Shown here: in pieces, positions 45,026-56,900 of the stretch | How positions within the stretch are numbered: the first letter of the stretch is position 1 | Layout: every line of letters starts with the position of its first letter | Assembly: GCA_029339195.1 (NCBI GenBank) | Contig: JAPTJF010000015.1 | Span: 124,001-188,000, forward strand | DNA from: Micractinium sp. NFX-FRZ | Lineage: Eukaryota > Chlorophyta > Trebouxiophyceae > Chlorellales > Chlorellaceae | Length of the DNA: 64,000 bases | Direction of reading: 5' to 3' | The notes under the pieces: model-generated | What the model saw: the letters and a program-made list of their open reading frames with translations, nothing else | The model's database searches: none | What the model was told of the DNA's origin: nothing | Position numbers and translations under genes: made by a program

Positions 45026-48000
45026 ATGCTAAATATACGAGCTGCTGCGTCCTCCCCTTCGCTTCGCACACGAGGCCCGCCCTGCGCTATTGGGGTGCCT
45101 GCCGGAGTTGGCGGTGGGCTCCCAGAGTTTCAACCAATGCAACAGCAGCAGCAGCAGGAGTGGTTGGCAGATGGCGAGCGGTGGCGGCGGCGGCCCTCGG
45201 GCGGCAGGCGCACCCGTGAGGTGGCTGCACGCCCACCCTGCCAGCACTTCCTGCGAGGCAGCTGCCGCTGGGGCAGCGCCTGCCGCTTCTCGCACGACCC
45301 CCAGGACTTTGCGGCATCAGCGCTGCCCTTCCAAGACCGCCAGCTTTTGCACTCGCAGGTGAAAACAGGTCGGGGACGGGCAAGCACGAGTGCATTGGCG
45401 GGGGTCGAGCAGGACTTGGGACTTGGGCATCATTCCGGCAATCCCTGGGCCTGTGTCCTTGTTCAGTGGCGTTGTTTTACATTCTGTCCGTCGCGCCTGC
45501 AGGCCAACGCAGCAGCAGCGGCAGCAGCGACGGCGGCGGCACCAGACGAGGCTGCCGCCAGCACCTCTGCCGCTGGTGCCGCCAAACCCTGGCGCTTCCG
45601 TGTGATGAGCTACAACGTGCTGGCCGACTGCCTGGCTCACGAGCACGCTGTCGAGCTGTACACCTCTGCTCCCCGCTTCTCCCTGGAGTGGGGCTACCGC
45701 AGCGCGCTCATCATGAGGTGTGTGGGGGTGGGGTTCAGTCGGATGTGGGGTTGACTGGTTGTGGGTGCCGAGAGAAGGGCGCGGGTGCCTCTTGCAAAGC
45801 TTCAAAGAGACACTGCTCTTTGCGACTCTTGACTCGTGCTACCATGCGCCTCCCACCCACTGGGGTAGCCCCGCGTCCTCTGGCTGCCATGCTCCGCTCG
45901 GCCCCACCTGCATGCTGCACGCTCGCTGCACCCTGCGCCTGGCCTGCAGGGAGGTGCTGCACCAGCGCCCCGACGTGCTGTGCCTGCAGGAGGTGGACCA
46001 CTTCAGGCAGTTCATGGAGGCCTTGCAGCCGCATGGGTGGGTGGGAGGTGGCTGGGGTGCATGCCGCATCGCCTTTCGCTGCCAGCTTGCACGTCCCTTG
46101 GGTGGGTGGCCGGCTGGGTGGGCGCTTGCCTGGGGTGCGTGCCATGCCACTGCTGCTGCATGTGAAGCCAGCCTTGCCCACGTCAACATTCTTGGCCGCT
46201 GCCTGATCTGCCGAGAACTGCATGGTGAAATCCCTGCAGTTACGACGGCATGTACACCCAGCGCACGGGCGACCGGCGGGACGGGCTGGCCATGTTCTGG
46301 CGCACCGACGTCCTGCAGCCAGGTGCGCCGCCTGCGCATACTTCCCATCTGATGTAACCTCGTCCACCCACCTGCTCCCAGCACCACGTCTCTTATTGCC
46401 TTGCATCTTGCACCCATGTGGCCTCCCTGGTGCCTGCTCAACATGTGCGACTGCCTAAGCCTATTTCACAGCGTGTTGGTTCTTCGCGCACAAACGCGTC
46501 CCTCATGTGGCCCGTCCCCATTCATTGTCTGTACCCTTTCTGCAGTGGGGCAGCAAGTGATCAAGTTTTGCAACCTAGGTATGAAGGACAATGTGGCGCA
46601 GCTTGTGGCTTTTCAGCGGCGCATCCCCGGCAGGGGCAGTGCTGGCGACGCCTGCAGCCAGACCAGCAGCGAGGGCAGCGCAGGCAGCTTGAGCGGGCTG
46701 AAGCGGCGGCAGGCGGAACGCGCAGGCGGTGCCGGCAGTGCCACCAGCGGCGCGCGGCACCTGCGGTTTGACAGCGGCAGCGGCAGCGAGGGGGAGGGGG
46801 TGGGCAGCGGCGCCAAGCGCCGGGGCAGCGTGCACAGAGCGGGTGCTGCCGCCACGGCTGCCCTGCAAGCGGTGTGCATTGAGGATGCATCAGGTAGCAG
46901 CATGGCAGGCGGCAGCAGCAGGGATGCGGTGGAACCAAGTGAAGACGCTGCCGTTGAGGACGCCACGCAGGCGGCAGCGGCAGAGGCAGAGGCAGCGCTG
47001 GCTGGTCAGCGGCCGGGCCTGCCCGCTCTGGTGGTAGCAAACATTCACGTGCTCTTCAACCCCCGGCGAGGCGACATGAAGTTGGGACAGGTGCGCACCC
47101 TGTGTGCGCCTGGCAGCCAACTTGGCACAAATGCTGCCGCCACGGCTGGGCTGGCAGAGGCTGGTGGGGGGGGTTGCAGCAGCGCTGTTGGTTGGGGGGG
47201 ATGAGCGGCCTGGCCTTGCTGCATGCTGCTAGGCACTTTGCCTCGCGCAGGCTCGTTGCCATGCTGCTGCCCCACGGCCCAGGCTGCGCCACTCTCGTGC
47301 TTGCCTTCCCTCCGTTGCATGCCAGTCGGTTTGCAGACGCACGCCGCTGCGTTAGTCCGCCTCGCATCACTGCCATCGCATTGCCACCCTATCATGCGCC
47401 CGTCAAAGTCATCCGTCCGCCCGCCGCCTGCCTGCCTGCCTGGCCACCGCCATCTGCACCCACACTTCGAAACCAATCATCAATAAATCCGCTGCCCCCT
47501 GCCCCTGACCCTGGCAGGTACGCACCCTGTTGGAGCATGTGGACGGCATGTGCCTGCGGCAGCAGAAGCGCAGCGGGCAGCGGGCAGCGGCCGTCATCTG
47601 CGGCGACTTCAACTCAGCGGCAGGTGGGCGGGCAGGCCGCGGGCGGTTTGGAGGGGGTGGCCGGTGAGGTGTGATGGGGGGTATGGTGGGGAAGGGGAAG
47701 GACAGCAGTCAACTTGGTTGCCATCCTGCGCCCCTGTGCACACACTTGCAGTGCAACTGGTCTCCCCCAGCTTCCTTCTGTCCATCCTGCTACGCCCATC
47801 CCCTCTCGCCCACTTTGTGCACTTGCTTGTTTGTGCAGGCAGCCCTATTTACGATTTCGTGCGGTCTGGCTCTCTGGAGCTGCCGCCGCATGACCGCAAG
47901 CGCATGTCAGGGCAGGTGTGCATTCCAGGCCTGGTGGCAGCTCTGCTCACGTGCCTGCCAGCATGCATGCTGGGTTTGCTCCAGTCCGGCTGCATGCGAA

Positions 48001-48931
48001 TTTGATCATGTGCCGTGAGTTGCTGCTGTTGCAGGTAGAGTCGTCGGGCCACAACTGGCGGGCTCTGCAGCAGGCGTTCCTGGCGCGGCAGCAGCAGCAG
48101 CGGCAGCAGCAGCAACAACAGTACCAGCAGCAGCAGGAGGGCAACGGGCACGGCGCGTGGCCGGGGCAGCCGCCCGCGCTGCTCGTGGACGCAGCGGCCG
48201 CCATGCTCGTTGCGGGCGGCAGCGGCAGCGGCAACGAGCAGCAGCAGCAGCAGCAGCATTGGCAGCAGCAGTCGGTGCCTCCCTATGCCCCACCAGAGCC
48301 CTACTACTCAGGGGGCGGGCAGAACCGCAAGCCCCCGCGGCCCTGGACTGCAGACGACGTGCGCTTGGCGGCGGGCTCGGGCGCGGCGGGCAGCAGGGGC
48401 GTGCCCACGGCGCGGCACCCCATGCATCTTGAGTCGGCCTATGCAGCGGTGACGGGAGGGGAGGCAGACTACAGCACCTGCCACGACAAGTGAGTGGCTC
48501 AACTTTTGGCACTACGTTTGGGCAGATGAAGTGGCACCTGTCCGGCTGCGCTGGCCAGACCCTGGGCGTGTGGCTGCCTCCCTCAGCGGCGGTGCCTTGC
48601 CATGTTATGGACCCTGCCCATCTATGCCAACTCTGCCTGTGTTTGTGTGTGTGTTTGTGGCGCACCCCCTGCCCGCAGGTTCATCGGCTGTGTGGACTAC
48701 ATCTGGTTCACGCCGGGAGGCGGCAGCGACGCCGCGCCCTGGCGCCTGGTACCGCTCGTCGTGCTGGCGCCGCCACCACTGCAGACGCTGCAATGCGCGC
48801 TGCCCTCGCCAGCGTGGCCCTCTGACCACATTGCGCTGGTCTGTGACTATGTGCTGTGCCCGGCGCCGGCCCAGCAGGAGCAGCAGGGCCAGCCCAAGGC
48901 CGGCAAGGGCACTGCACACGCACACCTCTGA
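45026..48931 (+). CDS. CCR4/nocturnin-type endonuclease-exonuclease-phosphatase protein with CCCH zinc finger
   Basis: Nine exons (45026-45358, 45503-45717, 45950-46036, 46240-46322, 46546-47090, 47518-47623, 47839-47915, 48035-48489, 48679-48931) close to 717 residues. Near residue 72 is a CCCH finger of spacing C-x7-C-x5-C-x3-H (CQHFLRGSCRWGSACRFSH). The nuclease fold follows: FRVMSYNVLADCLA, DVLCLQEVDHF (catalytic Glu), VANIHVLFNP, AVICGDFNS and the terminal SDHIALVCDY with its Asp-His pair. Family members shorten mRNA poly(A) tails or act as related phosphatases. Two large low-complexity inserts interrupt the fold: a Ser/Gly/Ala-rich stretch in exon 5 and a Gln-rich stretch in exon 8. The start may instead be at 45137. 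No LRR domain is present, unlike yeast Ccr4. Confidence 0.9.
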
Positions 48932-49484
48932 TGCTGGTCTGACTCGCTGACCTGTTAGGCAGCGCTGTGGCCAGCTCCGCTGGTGGCCCAGGTCTTCCCT
49001 CCCTGTGTGTGCCAAACCCAGCGCACTGTTCGCTCCCAACCGTCCTTCACTGCAGCATCTCGCTTTGTGATTTGAAAGCAACTGCAACATGCTGTGTCGC
49101 CTCCTGCATATCCATTGGCTGTCACTGTCACTGGCTCTGCAACACGGTGTACCCAGTCGCTAGCGCTACATGAGCAAGGCACCCGCGCAACAAAAGGGGA
49201 CTTGCCGAGCGACACATTCTGCGTGCTGTCGCCAAAGAAGGAAGTACGCCACCAAGGCAGCCATGAAGCGCAGCAGTGCTGCGGGCTCTAGGCTGCCACT
49301 GCGCCCAGTGGTGGCGCAACTGCTGCCAAAACAAATCAACCGCCGCGTCCTCAATGCCTTGCCGCTCCTTCACCGCCGCCCCCGCCTTGCTTGCTGCCCC
49401 AGCCCCGCCAGCTACCCCTCCTCTTCCTTACTCCACCCTGTGAGGCAGCACAGCTGGCTGGCTGCCTCACGTGCCTGACCCTCC
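48932..49484. other. Convergent 3' region of CCR4-type and SOUL genes
   Basis: No exon is seen, and unlike most gene ends in this window I find no TGTAA on either strand here. The polyadenylation signals of both genes must be variant or lie elsewhere. Confidence 0.4.
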
Positions 49485-51514
49485 TCACTGCTCCGCCGGC
49501 TGCCCCTCCTCCTTGGCCACCAGCCAGACCTCGTTGTGCCGCCCCGTGAGGCGGAAGGGCGGGTCATACCCTGCCAGGTAGAATGACTCGCTCTCAAACT
49601 CCCTGCCCTCAGCCTCCAGAGCCTGCAGCACAGGGAGGGACGGCAGCAGCGACGTGAGTGGAGCGAGGGAGGGAGGCAGCAGTGGCGTGAGCGAGTGGAC
49701 GGCAGGCTGGACTGCCAAGACTGCTAAGCATCGGAAGGCGGCGCATGCACGAAGCACGGATGAATTGGTTGCATGACGGCAACGTGGCCGGACAGATGGC
49801 GCAAAGGCTGCAATGAAGCCGTGCCCTGGCGCTCTGACAGGCGGGCCAGCAGGCCTAGGCGCAGCAGCGTGCGCAGCGTGCATGCCATAAATGCAGCACC
49901 CACCTCTGTCAGCCCCTTGACCATGCGCTGGATGCTCCAGTCGTCCATCACGTAGCCGCCCTTCTGCGGGCAGGGCAGGGCAGGCAGGGGAGGGGAGGCG
50001 AAGGGGGAGGGGTTGAGGCGCGCAGGGCTGGGCTCCTGCTTGCCTGGAGGGATGGGAGCGGAGGGAAATGACGAGGGGGGGAGGTGCAAGCCAGGGGCAC
50101 CCGGGGCAATGCAAGGCAAAGGTAGCGTCGCCCTTACAACTCCAAAGCAGCCGCCTCTGCTGCGGAAACCGCACCTGGGCGACGTAGGCGGTGAACGCTG
50201 GGGTATCCTCCAGATAGACGTCCGGGTTGTTGGGCTTGGGGGCGCCCTTCTTCTGCGCGGACAGAGCGGGCAGGCAAGCAGGTTACTGGTGGGCAGCGGG
50301 CGTGAGGGCTCCGCCTCGACCTGCAGAGCGCTTCCTGCGTGTCGAGCCAAGTTGCACAGCAGCCGGTGCGTGTTGAGCCACCTGTGCCAGCCTGCCCCTT
50401 CACGGGCAGAACAGCAGAGGCGTGCGCAGCAGACGGCACACACCTGATAGGCCCTGGGTACGTAGAAGGAGGCAGTGAAGTTGTTCTTGCAGAAAGGACC
50501 CGCAGCGGCGCTGCAGGCAGGCAGCGGGGGAGTGGGGGCACGTGTAGAGGAGGCGTCAGGAAGCTGTCGTCGCATCGTGGCAAGCACAGCTAGACATGGA
50601 GCCAACTGCCCCGCGCGCAAGGGGCGGCCCCGCCACACAGCGCCAACCATGCCGGGGGTCTCCCGTGCATCCGCCTGATCTCCCAACCCACCACACACCC
50701 TACTCACCCAATGCGGTTCCTGACGGGCGCGGTCATGGGAATTTTGAGGGCGTCCTTGTTCGCCCCATCAATGTACTGGTACAGCCGCTGGAAGCCGGTG
50801 TTGATGGCGGTCACATACGAGTAAGCCTCCACGTCGGTGCTCACCCACTGACCTGCACAGTGGAAGCATCTGTGCGATCAGAACTGTGATGCTGCAGTGG
50901 CTGTAGCAGGCGGTGGGAACACAGGGATGTGACGGCAGGGAGTGGAGGGGCCGGGGCAGGGTGCTGTGCGCTAGATTTGGAAGAAAGAAGCCGGCCACGG
51001 CAGAGGGTGCACCTGCTGGGGCGAGCCCGCCCGGCCATCCAGCAGGCAGGTACTGCGGCCCATCCAAGACGAGCATCCAAGACAAGCAGCACCCCTGCAC
51101 TTGCCTGCCTCATACTTGCGCACTTCATAGTCGTCTGTTGCCTCCACCACTGTGTAGGGGGGGCAATCCAGGTTGTGGCAGAACCAGGGGGCAGGGTCCG
51201 ACACCTGCAAGCACAGGAAGGCAGGCGGGCAGGCGCTGGCACTGGGTCACGGGCGGAAGGCGGCAACCGCTGCAAAAACCAAACAGCTCAGTGGCGGGGC
51301 ACGCCCGACATGGTAGCACGGCTTCCACATGCGCTGAAAGCGCTTTAAAAAGTTATACACCGCGTTCGCCAAAGAAGCTGGTCTTCCACCTGGCATTATG
51401 TCGCACCTGAAACAGCTGGCTGGCGGAAGCTACTGCTGCCGCCGACGCCAGCGGCGAGGCCAGCACCACCACGCAGAGCGACAGCAGCGCCACCCTCGCT
51501 GATCCACGCCACAT
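49485..51514 (-). CDS. SOUL heme-binding family protein with signal peptide
   Basis: Seven exons (51514-51407, 51204-51105, 50852-50708, 50510-50444, 50252-50175, 49963-49904, 49622-49485) give 231 residues. The start has a hydrophobic core (VALLSLCVVVLASPLASA) ending at small residues, a good secretory signal peptide. The SOUL/HBP domain follows: PPYTVVEATDDYEVRKYEAG, GFQRLYQYIDGANKDALKIP directly followed by MTAPVRN, then ASFYVPRAY and FYLAGYDPPF near the end. SOUL proteins bind heme or porphyrin; the function of secreted algal forms is not settled. The second intron has a GC donor (GCAAGT after 51105), needed to read YEAGQWVSTDV. The start could also be 27 bases upstream at 51541. Confidence 0.93.
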
Positions 51515-51842
51515 GCCGGCAACAGTTCCTGGATCTAGCACGGGGAGAGTGTCGAGGGAGCTCGTGAGCTGATCGAGCGATTGCAGAAGAGAGGTTGCCT
51601 CCTGTCCTAAACCTGGTTAGACAAGGTGTTGGAGCGACCAAATTATGGGTTGCGCAGAAGGGGCAGAGCGTTTCCAGCGCGCCAAACGAGGGAAGAAGGT
51701 GTGCCGCAAGAATGCGCGCGCAATTTGGTTCTGGCTGCTGCTATTCGCGTCTTGCTGCATCCATCGTGCTCTGAATCGCATTGTCCCTCACCCAAGCCTC
51801 CCAGTCTCTGTCGCGACCGAGCAACTTGCCGCAGCGCTGGTG
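51515..51842. promoter_or_regulatory. Shared promoter region of SOUL and LSM1 genes
   Basis: This 328-bp interval separates two outward-facing start codons. An open frame from 51645 runs into the LSM1 exon region but lacks any LSM1-like sequence before 51843, so it is treated as 5' UTR. Confidence 0.4.
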
Positions 51843-53145
51843 ATGGGCGACCAAGTGGTTTTGCCTCCAAACGTCGAGGACGTGCCGCCACCGGGGCTGG
51901 CGCTGGTGGAGGAGCTGGACAAGCTGCTGCTGGTGCAGGTGGGGCGCAGCGGCGGCGGGCCTTGTGGCGGCGGGCGGTGGCGACGGGCGCGCCCAGGCGC
52001 ACGACTGAAGCAGCACGGTACCTGTGGCTTGCTCAGACTCAGCATGCCGCAGTTGTAAACTCCAATCGCTCCTTCAATGCACTGTGCTCTGCAGCTGCGA
52101 GATGGGCGCAAGATCATCGGCATGCTGCGCTCATTCGACCAGTTTGCAAATCTGGTGCTGTCAGGTGGGTGGGGCGTGCTGTCTGCTGGGGTGGCAATAC
52201 TGGCTACAGTATGTGCCAGCCCTTGATGACCTGGCCACATGCTTGTGGTCATGAGGCATGGGTTCCTGCATCAGTGAACCTTCATGACCCAGGTGAACAG
52301 GCTTCCTGTTTGGACGTGGTGGCCGTGCACACAGCCCCATCTGCGGTGCAGTCGGCCACTACCTGCTGCCCCTCCCTTCCTCCCTCCCCCCACCCCACCG
52401 CTCATTTACTGCCCTCTCCCCTCCCGTTGCACCCATCAGAATCCAAGGAGCGCATCATAGTGGGAGAGCAGTACGCTGAGATACCACTGGGGCTGCATGT
52501 CGTGCGGTGGGTGGGCGGGCGGGGGAGGGCGCCAGGCGGGGCAGCTGGGGAGGCGGCAGCCAGCATGCAGCCAACAGGGCAGCTGGGGTGTACTCACCTA
52601 GTCAAAGGATGATCCAGTGAGGAAATTTTCCGGCACGCGTAAATGCAGACCAGCTGTGGCACCGCCTGCTGCTGATTTACCTCATGTTTCTTTCTTCTTC
52701 TGCTGTGTGTGTGTGTGTGTGCTTGTGTGTGCAGGGGAGAGAATGTGGTGCTGCTAGGGGAGCTGGACACGGCACGAGACCCGCCGCCAGGCCTGCAACT
52801 GGTGAGCTGTTCACCCACGGCAGCACTGGCCGGCTGCATGTCTGCCAGCGCAGCGCAGCTCGTTGCTTGCAAAGGGGCTGGCCCTGGCCAGGCCTAGCGC
52901 TGCTGGTAGCCCCGCCGGTGCTGTCAGCTGCACAACCGCTTGCCCTCCCTCCTTCCTGCATTTGCCCACCAGCACTCGGCTGGCCTACACTCTATTGGAT
53001 TTGACCGGCCGACACCCTTTTCCATGCCTTCCCGCGCTGCCAGGTGTCGGAGGCGGCGATCAAGCAGGCGCAGCGGGCGGAGCGTGAGGCGGAGAAGATG
53101 AAGGGCTTGATACGTGCGCGCTTCGACTTCTTGGACGAAGTGTGA
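51843..53145 (+). CDS. LSM1: Sm-like protein LSM1, mRNA decapping activator
   Basis: Five exons (51843-51938, 52095-52164, 52440-52506, 52735-52801, 53044-53145) give 133 residues, the usual LSM1 size. Sm motif 1 is LLVQLRDGRKIIGMLRSFDQ followed by FANLVL. Sm motif 2 is VVRGENVVLLGELD. The C-terminal helix VSEAAIKQAQRAEREAEKMK with FDFLDEV is specific for LSM1 and distinguishes it from LSM8. The protein belongs to the cytoplasmic LSM1-7 ring, which binds oligoadenylated mRNA ends and promotes decapping. The start is chosen at the ATG of GDQVVLPPNVEDV, just before the Sm fold. TGTAA at 53341-53345 is the presumed polyadenylation signal. Confidence 0.95.
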
Positions 53146-53340
53146 CTTTGCAAAGACCGCCTGATTGCACCTGGCACCATCCCTTCATCGCCCGGGTGTG
53201 CTCTCTTTCTTTGAGGGCATCGTGACTACCCAAGGCAGGCAGCCGGGCAGCAGCTGTCTCTCGTGCCTGCCACCGCGCCCTGCTCAGCCTGACTCTCCTT
53301 ACCACTACTGCACCACTATCTCTGCCCCAAACAAACTGGC

Positions 53341-53364
53341 TGTAATGTCGTTGCCACAGTTACA
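53341..53364. terminator. Interlocked polyadenylation signals of LSM1 and gene 17
   Basis: TGTAA at 53341-53345 (+ strand, LSM1) and TTACA at 53360-53364 (TGTAA for the - strand gene that stops at 53401) are only 14 bases apart. Cleavage normally falls 10-20 bases beyond such signals, so the two mature transcripts should overlap at their 3' ends. Confidence 0.55.
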
Positions 53365-53400
53365 CCAAGCCCACCGAGCACGCCAGCAGCGGGTTCAGCA

Positions 53401-53962
53401 TCACTTGCGCTGGCCATGTTGCTGCCGGCGCCGCTGCAGCCGCTGCTTCCAGGACGCACCGCCGCTGCCGCCCGCCGCTCCCTCCCCATCATCCCCGTCA
53501 TCCTGAGCCAGCGAGGGCGGCAGCTGCGGCAGCAGGCGGCGCTTGCCCAGGCTGGCCCGCCGCCGGCCGCCCGCTGGCTCCGCCGCCGTCGCCTCCGTGA
53601 CGGCAGCTGCTGCTGCCGCTGCGGCTGCCGGGTCGTGCTCCTGCGCCTGGCTGCCAGTCCCCCCTTCATCCTCTTCCATTGGCTCCGCCTCCCTGTTCTC
53701 CTCCATCTCCTCTTCCTGCTCCTCCTCCTCCTCTTCCATGTCTGCCTCCTCTGCCGGCAGTTGGAACTGGACCCTGCGCCCGCCAGCTCTGGCCGAGGAG
53801 GGGTCAGACCCCACTAGCAGGGGCACCGTTGCCGCAGGCTGGCTGGCCTGGGTGCCCTGCCACTCCCCCTCTGCGTGCTCTGGCGGCGGCTGGGACCCCT
53901 TCAGGATGCTCCTCATCCCCGGGGGCTGCACCCGCCGCAGCGCCTGTGACTGCCTCCGCACC

Positions 53963-53995
<33 letters not shown>

Positions 53996-56900
53996 GACGG
54001 CGGGTGCAGGGGGCTCGGCTCGTGCTCCGCCTGCCCCGCGCTGCCGGCAGCATGCTGTGGTGTGAGGGCTGCCACGCTGGCTGGAGAGGCTGCCGCCGGC
54101 TGCCGCTGCTGCTGCGGCTGCGGCTGCTGCTGCTGCTGCTCGTGCTGCAGTGGTACCGCCGGCGCTGGCTGCTGGCGGTGGCGGTACTGAGGGAAGGTGG
54201 CCCACCACTGCGGTGGCAGCGCTGCAATGCGCCCCAGCTGCGGCTGGCTGGTGACTTGTGGGATGGGCAGCCAGCCGGAGGGAGGCTGCACAGGGGCCAG
54301 GTGGAGGGGGGTACAGAGAGATGGCTGAGTGTTGGTTCGAACCCACGGCATGCAGTGGACATTGGAAGTGAAGGGCGCTCCCGCTTGTCGCACTGCACTC
54401 GACCCAACCCGAAGCCTGTCACACTCGCCGGAACAAGAGCGGCGCACCTTCCAGGGCGTGCGGGCCGCCCTCCAGAAGTCTGCTCGCTGCCGCGCCACCG
54501 ACGCCAGCGCGGCCGCTGCCCCCCTCCCCGCCTCCGCCTCTGCCGCTGCCTCTGCCGCCGCGCACGCCTTCCTGCACAGCTTGGCAGCCGTGCGCAGCGC
54601 CGCAGCCTCCGCCGTGTGCCCTGTCTTGTGCAGTGCTGCTGCTGTGTGGCGGGTCATCATGTTTTGCAAGAGGCGAGGGAGGCCGGCAGTGCCACCACTG
54701 GCCCTGCACGGGCCGGGGGCAGCATGCGCTAGGCCGTGAAGGGGTGCTGAACCGAGGGGTTGGGCTTGGCAGAGGGACAGAGGGCCCAGACGGGTTGAGG
54801 GTGCAAAAGGAAGGCAGGGACAGTTGCAGGCCCTGCAGCAGCACAGGCAGCAAGCAGGCACCCACCGCCAGTCTGCCACCACTTGCTGCTGCCAGAGCGG
54901 GTGCAGGAACGCGTGCACTGCTGCCTGGGCCAGCAGCGCCGCCGGGCTGGCGGCCCCCTGCTGCAGCGCTGCGGCCACTGCGCCCGCTGGCTGCGGCAGC
55001 AGGTGCGCATCACGCCACCACAGCCGCCCCTGCACACCAGGCGAAAGAGAGAAGAGCTTAACGCGTGATGAGCTAGCAGCGAGCCAGGCAGGGTGTGGCG
55101 TGCACAGGCAGTGCCTGGGCTAAGCCTCGGAGGTGGGCACCCAGCGGGTGCTGTGCACCAGCACAACGAGCCTTGGCAGCCCGCACTCCACCTGCCTTTA
55201 AACTGCTTGACCTCAATAGTAGGAGCCTTGGCCCACTGGTGCCTCAGCAGTACAAACTCCTGGCCCCTGCTACGTGATGACCTAAAAGCCCCCCAGTCCT
55301 GCCCTCTCACCTCCAAGTGCGCTGCACACTGCCGGTGCACTGCCAGCGCCTGCTGCAGCCGCTGCTGCGCCTGCAGCACCGCCCCGCCCAGCTCCTGCAG
55401 GCGCCGCCAGCGCTGCTGCACACTTGTGCCGCCCTCCCCCTGCTGCCCTTCCCGTGTGCCGCCGCCCTCCTCCTGCTGCCCTTCGCGTGTGCCGCCACCC
55501 TCCCGCCGAGTCTGGCTCAGGCGGCGCAGCTCCCGCAGGCTGCGGGGCACCAGCGGTTGGCGCTGCTGCTGCAGCTCGCGCAGCTGCCGGGAGCTCTCCA
55601 CAACTGCAGCCGACACCTGGGTCAGGGTGGCTGCCAGGTGCTGCCAGACTGCGGTTGGGAGGCGGGGCAGGGCAAAAGAAGGGGAGGAGCGCTCAAGTTG
55701 ACGGGTTGAGCCCGGTGAAGAGGGAAGAGGGGCGACCAGCAGCTCTCCACCACCTCTCAGGAGCAACCAAGCAGCAGGACCACGCAGAATCCAGACAATG
55801 ATCAGCGGCAAACACAGCAGCGGCAGTGACCAGGTGCCCACCCACCGCTCTTCACAACCTCTCAGTGACAAGCAAGCAGCAGCAGCTGCAACAGAATCCA
55901 GACAGAACAATGATCAGCGTCAAACACAGCAGCGGCAGTACCCAGGGGCCACCCACCCACCCCGCAGCTCCAGCAGCGGTGGCAGCCACGTGGGCGGCTG
56001 AGACTCCAGGTAGCAGCAGCAGCCGACCGTCAGGAGGGGCGCCGGCAGCGGGTGCCGGCCGTGCAAGGCCAGCAGCGCAGCGGCGGCGGTGTGGCAGCCT
56101 GGGTCGATAGAGAGCAGCTGGCAGCAGCAGTCTGCTGCCTCTGCATCTGCCGCCGCTGCCGAGCCTGGAGCTGCTGCCGCTTGCGCCTGCCCCGCCTGCT
56201 CTGCCTCCTCCTCCTCGCGATCTTCGGCGCCAGCCTGCTGTGTGTGCTGCGCTGCCTGCTGTGCCGGCTGCGCCACCAGCAGCAGCGCCAGCAGACCGGC
56301 GGCGTCCGCATCCTGCGGCGCCGCTCGGTGCACGCGCCGCGCCGTCTCCATCGCGCCTGCGCAGGCGAGCAGGAAGGGTGACAAGCCGCCTCAGCACACT
56401 GTACTGCAGCCTCGCAGGCGACTACAGCAAGAAGTGCCCCCTGCCATGCATGCATGCCCCGCAGATGCAACCACCAAGCAACGTGTGCAGCTCTGATGAT
56501 GCTGCCGTTGACACCAAAGCAAGTCCAGGCAAGCCACGCACCCTTGGCGTCGCCTGCAGCCAGCTGCAGCTGCGCCAGCTGGCGTGCCACCTGGCTGGCC
56601 CCCGGCTCCTGCTGCAGGGCCTTCTGCGGGCGGGAGCAGCGGGGCAGCGGGGCATAGGGCAGGGCCAGCGCGCGGCTGCCGTTAGATTTTTAGGGGCAAG
56701 AGGGGCCCTGTGGGCAGACAGGTGTCGACAGGCAGGCGGGCAGAAAGGCAGCCAGGCAGGCAGGCCTTGTGTTCCCCCAGCCATCCATACCTCTCATGCC
56801 CCCAGCCCACTCCAATCCACACACACACACACAGCGTGCCGCCCCCTCACCGAGCAGCACTCTGTTGCCTCCAGGTGCAGCTCCTTGCCCACCCGCCCGC

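Noticed and set aside
51645..51842. N-terminal extension of LSM1 with a hydrophobic segment
   Set aside because: LSM1 is a small soluble ring protein. The upstream frame is unlike any LSM1 and is better read as 5' UTR, with the start at 51843.
53401..55035. A single 544-codon uninterrupted exon at the end of gene 17
   Set aside because: The frame passes through two stretches with good splice sites (54447-54286 and 54865-54704) whose translations look like intron. Splicing gives a cleaner protein, though retention is not excluded.
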